A DNA stretch of 12,182 nt from Bacteroidales bacterium (GTDB lineage Bacteria; Bacteroidota; Bacteroidia; Bacteroidales; UBA932). Location of the stretch: the NCBI GenBank assembly GCA_017383945.1, contig JAFNUQ010000250.1, positions 1-12,182 on the forward strand, in the 5' to 3' direction. This document shows, in pieces, positions 7,018 to 12,182 of the stretch. Made by a program: the position numbers and the translations under genes. Positions within the stretch are counted from its first letter, which is position 1, and every line of letters starts with the position of its first letter. Under the pieces are notes generated by a model that saw nothing but the letters and a program-made list of their open reading frames with translations, was not told the DNA's origin and made no database searches.

Positions 7018-9189
7018 ATGAAGTTTAAACTCGAGGCAGACTACCTTCCATCCGGAGACCAACCAGAGGCAATCAGACAATTATGCTCGGCGCTAGAAAG
7101 TGGCGTCGGCGACGTGACATTGCTTGGCGTGACCGGATCAGGAAAGACGTTCACTATGGCCAATGTTATTGAAAAGTTACAGCGCCCTGCCCTGATTTTA
7201 AGCCACAACAAGACTCTTGCAGCCCAGCTCTATGGCGAATTCAAATCATTCTTCCCACACAACGCTGTAGAGTATTTTGTCTCCTACTACGATTACTATC
7301 AGCCAGAGGCATACATCCCATCTAGCGACACATATATCGAGAAGGATCTGAGCATCAACGACCAGATCGAGAAGCTAAGGTTAAGTGCTGCAAGCGCCCT
7401 CCTTTCAGGAAGAAGAGACGTTATTGTAATCTCCTCGGTATCATGCCTTTATGGAATCGGAAACCCTGAAGACTTCCACAATCAGACCGTGGTAGTCAAG
7501 CGAGGCGAGAGAAGATCTCAAACAGGATTGCTGTATGCGCTTGTGGACGCTCTCTACAGCCGCACCGAACTCGATTTCAGAAGAGGAACTTTCCGCGTGA
7601 GAGGAGATAGCGTAGACATCTATCTAAGCGGTGCAGACGAGGCGGTCAGAGTAGAGTTTTTCGGTGACGAAATCGACCAGCTCAGCATAATCGACCCGAT
7701 AAGCGGAGCAGAGCGCGAGCACATCGAAGAAATCGCAATATATCCTGCCAACAACTTCGTGACAACCAAAGAAAGGAGCATTGCGGCTGTTTCCCATATT
7801 CAGGATGACCTGGTCAAGCAGATGCAGTGGTTTGAAGCACAAGACCGCGGTCTGGAGGCAAAACGCCTCAAGCAAAGAGTTGAGTATGACCTGGAGATGA
7901 TCAAAGAGATGGGCTATTGTCCGGGCATAGAAAACTACTCGAGATATTTTGATGGACGAAGCGAAGGACAGAGGCCTTTCTGTCTGCTGGATTACTTCCC
8001 TAAAGACTTCATCACATTTGTAGACGAGAGCCACGTAACGCTGCCTCAGGTGCACGCAATGTATGGAGGCGATCATTCGCGCAAGTCCGTGCTCATTGAC
8101 TACGGATTCAGACTTCCGGCAGCCGCTGACAACCGACCTCTGAAGTTTGAAGAGTTTGAGGCGATCACAGCACAGATGGTTTATGTCAGTGCCACTCCGG
8201 CAGATTATGAGCTGGAAAAATCAGAAGGTCTTGTTGTTGAGCAGGTTGTAAGGCCTACCGGCTTGCTTGATCCTCCGATAGAAGTGCGTCCGACCAAGAA
8301 TCAGGTCGACGATCTTGTGGAAGAAATCCGCACCCGCAGCGAGAAGGATGAGCGCGTCCTCGTGACAACTCTGACAAAAAGGATGGCAGAAGAGCTCGAC
8401 GACTATATGAGGCGCATCGGCATCAGAGTCAGGTATATCCACTCTGACATCGACACAGCGGAACGCGTAGAAATCATAGAAGACTTCAAGATGGGTCTGT
8501 TTGATGTATTGGTGGGCGTAAACCTGCTTCGCGAAGGCCTGGACATCCCTAGTGTTTCGCTTGTTGCGATTTTGGATGCCGACAAGGAGGGTTTCCTTCG
8601 CACCGGACGTGCGCTCACACAGACCGCCGGAAGAGCAGCACGCAACGTCAATGGACTGGTCATCATGTATGCCGACAGCATCACCAAATCAATGGATGCG
8701 ACAATACGCGAAACAAACCGCCGACGCCGCAAACAGATAGAATACAACGAGAAACACGGCATCGTACCGCAGCAGATTGAGGTAAAGCAGAATATTCTTG
8801 CCAGCCAGCTGACAGGCGCAGGCAGACGCAACTCCGGCCTCGCAAACAGCCCAAATGGAAGATACAGCGCAGCCAATTCATATGACGACCCTATCTTTAT
8901 CCCTAGCCCTAGCGACCTGGGCAAGGGAGAAGTCAGCGTGGGATTTGGCCACGCATCGGTGCGCAAGGATGGTGACGCATACAAGCAAGGACATATCGTT
9001 GCCGACCTGGCAGCAGTGCTGCAGGACCCTGTAATCAGATCTATGTCCAGGGAGCAGATTGAGAAGATGATCGAGGAAGACAAGCGCAGAATGAAAAAAT
9101 CCGCCGCCGATCTTGACTTCAACCAAGCAGCCAAGTACCGCGACGAAATGTGGGCGCTCCAAGAGTATCTTAAAGTCTGGAAGCAGTAA
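7018..9189 (+). CDS. uvrB: UvrABC system protein B, damage-recognition helicase
   Basis: Central subunit of bacterial nucleotide excision repair: it is loaded on damaged DNA by UvrA, verifies the lesion with its beta-hairpin and recruits UvrC. Visible in the 723-residue product: Walker A GVTGSGKT (37-44), the damage-probing hairpin [12 protein letters not shown] (90-101), Walker B DESH (336-339), VSATP near 390, [16 protein letters not shown] (498 onward), motif [11 protein letters not shown] (535 onward), and a C-terminal UVR domain (about 677-712) for UvrC contact. I start at the ATG at 7018 ([19 protein letters not shown]), the family N-terminus. The open frame extends back to 6757, but that part lies antisense to relA and has no UvrB similarity. 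It is about 50 residues longer than the E. coli enzyme, mostly in the linker before UVR. Confidence 0.97.
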   Translation: MKFKLEADYLPSGDQPEAIRQLCSALESGVGDVTLLGVTGSGKTFTMANVIEKLQRPALILSHNKTLAAQLYGEFKSFFPHNAVEYFVSYYDYYQPEAYIPSSDTYIEKDLSINDQIEKLRLSAASALLSGRRDVIVISSVSCLYGIGNPEDFHNQTVVVKRGERRSQTGLLYALVDALYSRTELDFRRGTFRVRGDSVDIYLSGADEAVRVEFFGDEIDQLSIIDPISGAEREHIEEIAIYPANNFVTTKERSIAAVSHIQDDLVKQMQWFEAQDRGLEAKRLKQRVEYDLEMIKEMGYCPGIENYSRYFDGRSEGQRPFCLLDYFPKDFITFVDESHVTLPQVHAMYGGDHSRKSVLIDYGFRLPAAADNRPLKFEEFEAITAQMVYVSATPADYELEKSEGLVVEQVVRPTGLLDPPIEVRPTKNQVDDLVEEIRTRSEKDERVLVTTLTKRMAEELDDYMRRIGIRVRYIHSDIDTAERVEIIEDFKMGLFDVLVGVNLLREGLDIPSVSLVAILDADKEGFLRTGRALTQTAGRAARNVNGLVIMYADSITKSMDATIRETNRRRRKQIEYNEKHGIVPQQIEVKQNILASQLTGAGRRNSGLANSPNGRYSAANSYDDPIFIPSPSDLGKGEVSVGFGHASVRKDGDAYKQGHIVADLAAVLQDPVIRSMSREQIEKMIEEDKRRMKKSAADLDFNQAAKYRDEMWALQEYLKVWKQ

Positions 9190-9190
9190 T

Positions 9191-10228
9191 CTATTTCATT
9201 ATTTTACGACGATTCAATTCCTTCTGGAAAGCACGCGCATTGCGATTGTGCTCGGCTAGCGTGCGCGCAAATGCGTGAGTTCCGCTGAAGTCGGCATTTG
9301 CACAGAAATAGAGATTTCCTTTGCCCCAGGCTCCGCCAAAATCAGGATTAAGAACAGCCTCAAGCGCCTCTCTGGCAGGCACACAGATTGGCCCCGGAGG
9401 AAGACCTGCGTGTCGATAAGTATTATATGGAGAATCCACCTGAAGATGGACATTCAAAACTCTATTTAGCTTATAATCATAGCAATAGGCAACCGTAGGA
9501 TCAGCCTGCAGCAACATCCCTATCTTCAAGCGATTAAGATAAACGCCTGCCACTTTAGGCATCTCCGGAGCATAATTTGACTCCGCCGTAACGATTGATG
9601 CGAGGATAGATGCTTCCTGCTTGCTTAAACCCAACGCGGCAGCCTTCTTCACCCTTTCCGCAGTCCAGAAACCATCATAAACCGCTTTCATCTTATCAAA
9701 GAAATCCTCTACTGACGCAGTCCAATACATCTCATATGTTGCAGGCATCAGCAAAGAAAAGACATTACGGCTATTGAAGCCCCAGCGCGAGAGCAATTCA
9801 TCGTCACATAGTGCTTTATAAACTGCAGCAGAATCCAGCAACAACTGACTGGAAACTTTGGCTGCTATATTGGTCTTGATGCGCAAGCTTCCGGAAAGCG
9901 TAACCTTTACAGGAGTCTGCCACGCATTATTCAGCATCCTGGCTACATAGACGCTGCTATTTTCAGGAGAAATCGTATAGTGTCCGACGCTTAGATATTT
10001 TCTTACCTGCTTGTCTGCAAAAGCACGCCTCAGGCTAGCTCTGTTCTTGACTCCTGCCCCATTGCAAATCTCTTCAAAGACCTCTTCTTCACTCATCTCT
10101 GGATAGACATAAAGTTCATAGGTCTTTGTGAAATTGGACATTTTATTGTCACGGACATAATTATAGCCTTTCAGTCCTGCCAAAGCACACAGGACCAAAA
10201 CAGCTAAGAGTAAGAGATATTTCTTCAT
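9191..10228 (-). CDS. mltG: Endolytic murein transglycosylase MltG (YceG-like)
   Basis: Inner-membrane lytic transglycosylase that cuts nascent glycan strands and is thought to set their length. The 345-residue protein has an N-terminal hydrophobic anchor (about 4-20, after MKK) with the rest facing the periplasm. A small LysM-like/linker region follows (about 35-110), then the YceG catalytic domain. The catalytic glutamate is E216 in ASIVTAESNY, followed by KVAGVYLNRLKIGMLLQADP, then SPYNTYRHAGLPPGPICVPA and the C-terminal LYFCAN and HAFARTLAEHN segments. All are close to family consensus. It begins one base after the stop of the upstream glucosaminidase gene, so the two are probably translated together. 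It ends one base from the uvrB stop on the opposite strand. Function is secure. Confidence 0.95.
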   Translation of the reverse strand: MKKYLLLLAVLVLCALAGLKGYNYVRDNKMSNFTKTYELYVYPEMSEEEVFEEICNGAGVKNRASLRRAFADKQVRKYLSVGHYTISPENSSVYVARMLNNAWQTPVKVTLSGSLRIKTNIAAKVSSQLLLDSAAVYKALCDDELLSRWGFNSRNVFSLLMPATYEMYWTASVEDFFDKMKAVYDGFWTAERVKKAAALGLSKQEASILASIVTAESNYAPEMPKVAGVYLNRLKIGMLLQADPTVAYCYDYKLNRVLNVHLQVDSPYNTYRHAGLPPGPICVPAREALEAVLNPDFGGAWGKGNLYFCANADFSGTHAFARTLAEHNRNARAFQKELNRRKIMK

Positions 10229-10229
10229 A

Positions 10230-11165
10230 TTATTTCCTGAGTCTCACAGTATCTCCCGGCTCGAGTGTCTTGCCAAGAAGAAGCACATTTAATTGCTGAA
10301 GAGTAGCATAACGTATACCAAACCTCTGAGCAATCCGATAAAGCGTCTCACCCTCAGTATCAACAACATACTGACCCACAGGACCTTCCTGTTTCTTGCG
10401 AGCCAGATACACGATAGTTCCCTTTTCAAGAGGCATATCCTCTTTCAAGTCATTATATCTAAGCAACTCGCGGAGGAAAAGTCCCTGAGATGCTGCGATT
10501 GAGCTGTAGCTCTCCCCTTCCAGAGCATATATACAAGGAACACCATTCTGAGAATACAATTCTCTCCTCAAAGAAAGTGCGATTGTCTCCTTATAATTAC
10601 TGCTCCTCTCCTGCTGAGGTATGAGCACCGGAGTTTCTTCTTGCCTTGGCGTTTTCAAGGTCACCTTGACATCTTTATCATACTCATACAGCTCATAGTC
10701 CTCGATGAGTTTAATGAGCTTATGTGCATATCTAGGATCAGTAGCATACCCTGCTTCTTTCAATCCATGAGCCCAGGCTTTATAATCGTCTTGTGGGAGT
10801 TCAAAGAGAGACTTGTATCTATCTCTGCCACGCAGAAAATCCGAGTGATTCTTAAAAGACTCCTCTGCGGACTTGTACACGCGGAAACATTCGTTGTTGG
10901 CGTCATCATCGTGATACATCTTCTTACCGTCCCAATCATTATGACATTTTATGCCGAAATGATTATTTCCGTCAGCAGCAAGCGGAGATAGACCGGCACG
11001 GGACTCCAACAGGCCTTGTGCCAAGGTGATACTAGCAGGAACGCCTGTGCGTTTCATCTCCTTGACAGCAATATCCGCATACTTCTCTACATATTTCTGA
11101 TAATCATCGGCAATTGCCACAAAACTAAAAAGAACAGCAACAACGATAGATACTACTTTCTTCAT
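10230..11165 (-). CDS. Secreted glucosaminidase (GH73/FlgJ-like) with C-terminal LysM repeats
   Basis: Peptidoglycan hydrolase expected to cleave next to N-acetylglucosamine. The 311-residue protein opens with a signal peptide (MKKVVSIVVAVLFSFVAIA, likely cut near 19-20). The glucosaminidase domain covers about 22-165, with probable catalytic E54 in ITLAQGLLESRAGLS, then NNHFGIKC, CFRVYKSAEESFKNHSDFL and the end segment GYATDPRYAHKLIKLIE, all typical of GH73. After a linker (about 165-205) come two LysM-like modules, about 209-256 (weaker) and 265-310 (QYVVDTEGETLYRIAQRFGI), which should bind glycan strands. No lipobox cysteine is seen, so it is probably soluble in the periplasm or exported. 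It is the upstream partner of mltG, with one base between them, suggesting joint cell-wall remodelling. Confidence 0.92.
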   Translation of the reverse strand: MKKVVSIVVAVLFSFVAIADDYQKYVEKYADIAVKEMKRTGVPASITLAQGLLESRAGLSPLAADGNNHFGIKCHNDWDGKKMYHDDDANNECFRVYKSAEESFKNHSDFLRGRDRYKSLFELPQDDYKAWAHGLKEAGYATDPRYAHKLIKLIEDYELYEYDKDVKVTLKTPRQEETPVLIPQQERSSNYKETIALSLRRELYSQNGVPCIYALEGESYSSIAASQGLFLRELLRYNDLKEDMPLEKGTIVYLARKKQEGPVGQYVVDTEGETLYRIAQRFGIRYATLQQLNVLLLGKTLEPGDTVRLRK

Positions 11166-11175
11166 ATTTTAAAGT

Positions 11176-11206
11176 TTAAACTACTAAGATAATGATTATA
11201 TTTCAA
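11176..11206 (-). promoter_or_regulatory. Weak candidate promoter for the glucosaminidase-mltG pair
   Basis: On the minus strand, TTTG (11206-11203) is followed after 19 nt by TAGTTTAA (11183-11176), which shares TA and TT with the -7 consensus TAnnTTTG but lacks the final TG. The -33 box lies inside the 3' end of the RNase Z gene. The spacing is right but the -7 box is poor. Read-through from the upstream genes is an equally good explanation. Confidence 0.25.
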
Positions 11207-12008
11207 ACACATCGCCATCATGCGCGGCAACGCTGTTTGGAAATATCTCCTTACATTCGTTTATATATGCCTCAAAATCGGTAATGCGCGACGAATAGTG
11301 AGCGACAATCAAGCGGCCGGCGCCAGCTTCACGCGCACATTGCGCAGCCTGGACTGTCGTCGAATGGTAACGAAATGCAGCTTTATCGGCCATTTCGTGC
11401 TGATAGGTCGCCTCGTGATAGAGCACATCCACCCCTTGCACCCAAGAGCTCAATTTCTCCACCGGAGCCGTATCAGAGCAATAGGCATATGATTTAGCCT
11501 GCGGAGCTTCTCCGGCCTCAATGGCCTGCTTTCTTCGCTCTGTGAGAATCTCATCAAAACGATATCCATAACATTCTATCTTGTGATTGAGAGGGAAAGC
11601 GCTCACTTTTACCCACTTTGAGGTGTGGACCAGTTGAAGCTCCTTAGTTTTTACAGCGGTAAAAACGATTTCATAATTCATTCCTTCGCCGAAGAAAGAC
11701 TGATAGAACTTCAAGACAGAACCCAATGCCTCTGGACCATATATATATAGTTTGCCGGTCTTGCCATACATAGCAAGAGAGCTAAGCAAGCCAAAAAGTC
11801 CAAAAAGATGATCCCCGTGTATGTGTGTAATAAATATCGCCTCGATCTTGACAAATGAGACATGAGCGCGACGGAGCTGCTGCTGGGTACCTTCGCCGCA
11901 GTCAATAAGAAAGAAGCGCCCTTGCACTTCTAGCACTTGGGCGCTTGGATTTCTATCAGAAATGGGCATAGCCGAAGCTGTGCCCATTATCTTAAGAGTA
12001 AAGTTCAT
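11196..12008 (-). CDS. rnz: Ribonuclease Z with shortened substrate arm
   Basis: Metallo-beta-lactamase-fold endonuclease that trims the 3' trailer of tRNA precursors. The 270-residue protein shows all metal-site motifs: HIHGDH at 62-67 (H62, H64, D66, H67), H142 in NHKIECYGYRF, D179 in YCSDT, and H237 in AHYSSR, plus HEATY near 198 and HSTT near 215 typical of ElaC/RNase Z. Family members are usually about 300-310 residues. The shortfall lies between YGYRF and YCSDT, where the flexible tRNA-gripping arm normally sits; here it is about 20-25 residues. The reading frame through that stretch is continuous, so this is not a frameshift. The start at 12008 is 5 nt after the stop of the upstream S1-like gene. 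Confidence 0.93.
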   Translation of the reverse strand: MNFTLKIMGTASAMPISDRNPSAQVLEVQGRFFLIDCGEGTQQQLRRAHVSFVKIEAIFITHIHGDHLFGLFGLLSSLAMYGKTGKLYIYGPEALGSVLKFYQSFFGEGMNYEIVFTAVKTKELQLVHTSKWVKVSAFPLNHKIECYGYRFDEILTERRKQAIEAGEAPQAKSYAYCSDTAPVEKLSSWVQGVDVLYHEATYQHEMADKAAFRYHSTTVQAAQCAREAGAGRLIVAHYSSRITDFEAYINECKEIFPNSVAAHDGDVFEI

Positions 12009-12013
12009 ATTAA

Positions 12014-12182
12014 TTACTCACCTTTCTCGAGTTTCTCCTTAAGAGCTGCAAGAGCGTCGATGTCACCGAGAGTAGTCTTCTCTACGTTAGCATTAACTCT
12101 CTTATCTGCCTTCTTGGTGTTCTCTGCCTCAGCTGCAGCTGCTCTCTCCTTAACCTCAGCATATGTACGGAGGTGTGAAAGA
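12014..12182 (-). CDS. rpsA: C-terminal end of probable 30S ribosomal protein S1 (5' part outside window)
   Basis: Only the last 56 codons are visible, ending in TAA at 12016-12014. The segment starts SLSHLRTYAEV, which resembles the end of an S1 RNA-binding repeat (typically ...ivLSh). A charged Ala/Lys/Glu-rich tail follows, and then TTLGDIDALAALKEKLEKGE, an ending I associate with Bacteroidota S1 proteins. That association is from memory and the fragment is short, so another protein with a charged tail is possible. S1 binds mRNA on the small ribosomal subunit and helps initiate translation. It leads directly into rnz with a 5-nt gap, suggesting one transcript for translation and tRNA maturation. 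Confidence 0.65.
   Translation of the reverse strand, partial: LSHLRTYAEVKERAAAAEAENTKKADKRVNANVEKTTLGDIDALAALKEKLEKGE

Noticed and set aside
8403..9134. A 243-codon open frame on the minus strand inside uvrB.
   Set aside because: It is antisense to motif-bearing uvrB sequence, and its Ser/Arg/Leu-rich composition is typical of a shadow frame.
9232..9277. Imperfect inverted repeat (CACGCGCATTGCG and CGCAAATGCGTG) about 40 nt after the uvrB stop, considered as a terminator.
   Set aside because: It has a mismatch or bulge in the stem, a 21-nt loop and no T-tract on either side, and it lies in coding sequence for the conserved end of MltG.
11173..11182. Perfect 10-bp palindrome AGTTTAAACT in the gap before the glucosaminidase gene, considered as an operator.
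   Set aside because: About a dozen 10-bp palindromes are expected by chance in 12 kb, and there is no second copy nearby.

Overview
The window looks like a piece of a Bacteroidota (probably Bacteroidales) chromosome of moderate GC. The clearest direct clue is a near-perfect Bacteroidota housekeeping promoter, TTTG-N19-TATTTTTG, in front of the pyrimidine operon. Further -7-like boxes (TAnnTTTG) lie in the relA-uvrB gap. The RLRDW signature in the (p)ppGpp synthetase, the [10 protein letters not shown] motif in UvrB, and an S1-like tail ending in a TTLGDIDALAAL-type sequence also fit. The region is gene-dense: there is no gap of 100 bases or more without a gene, and no tRNA, rRNA, CRISPR, insertion sequence or phage gene was seen.

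Positions 1-4226 (minus strand) hold a compact de novo UMP operon, transcribed pyrC-pyrK-pyrD-pyrF-pyrE. Junctions range from a 7-nt overlap to a 7-nt gap. PyrC makes dihydroorotate, the PyrD/PyrK complex oxidises it to orotate with NAD+, PyrE adds phosphoribose and PyrF decarboxylates to UMP. PyrE runs off the left edge. Gene order and protein subtypes resemble the Bacillus-type operon more than what I recall for Bacteroides.

Positions 4301-6939 (minus strand) hold a RelA/SpoT-family alarmone enzyme followed, with overlapping stop and start codons, by an unrecognised 181-residue protein. The enzyme's synthetase, TGS, Cys-rich and ACT regions look intact, but its N-terminal hydrolase site is degenerate. 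On the plus strand, starting from a shared 78-bp divergent control region, uvrB (7018-9189) encodes the nucleotide-excision-repair damage-recognition helicase.

Positions 9191-12182 (minus strand) run, in transcription order, from the C-terminal end of a likely ribosomal protein S1 gene to RNase Z (tRNA 3' processing), then a secreted LysM glucosaminidase, then the membrane-anchored transglycosylase MltG. The last two both cut peptidoglycan and are separated by one base. MltG converges with uvrB, also with one base between stop codons.

Overall this is core metabolism and housekeeping. I found no convincing new multi-gene system. The points most worth checking are the Bacillus-like pyr operon, the hydrolase-dead RSH with its coupled unknown protein, the RNase Z with a very short substrate arm, and promoters placed so close to start codons that some annotated starts may be wrong or leaderless.
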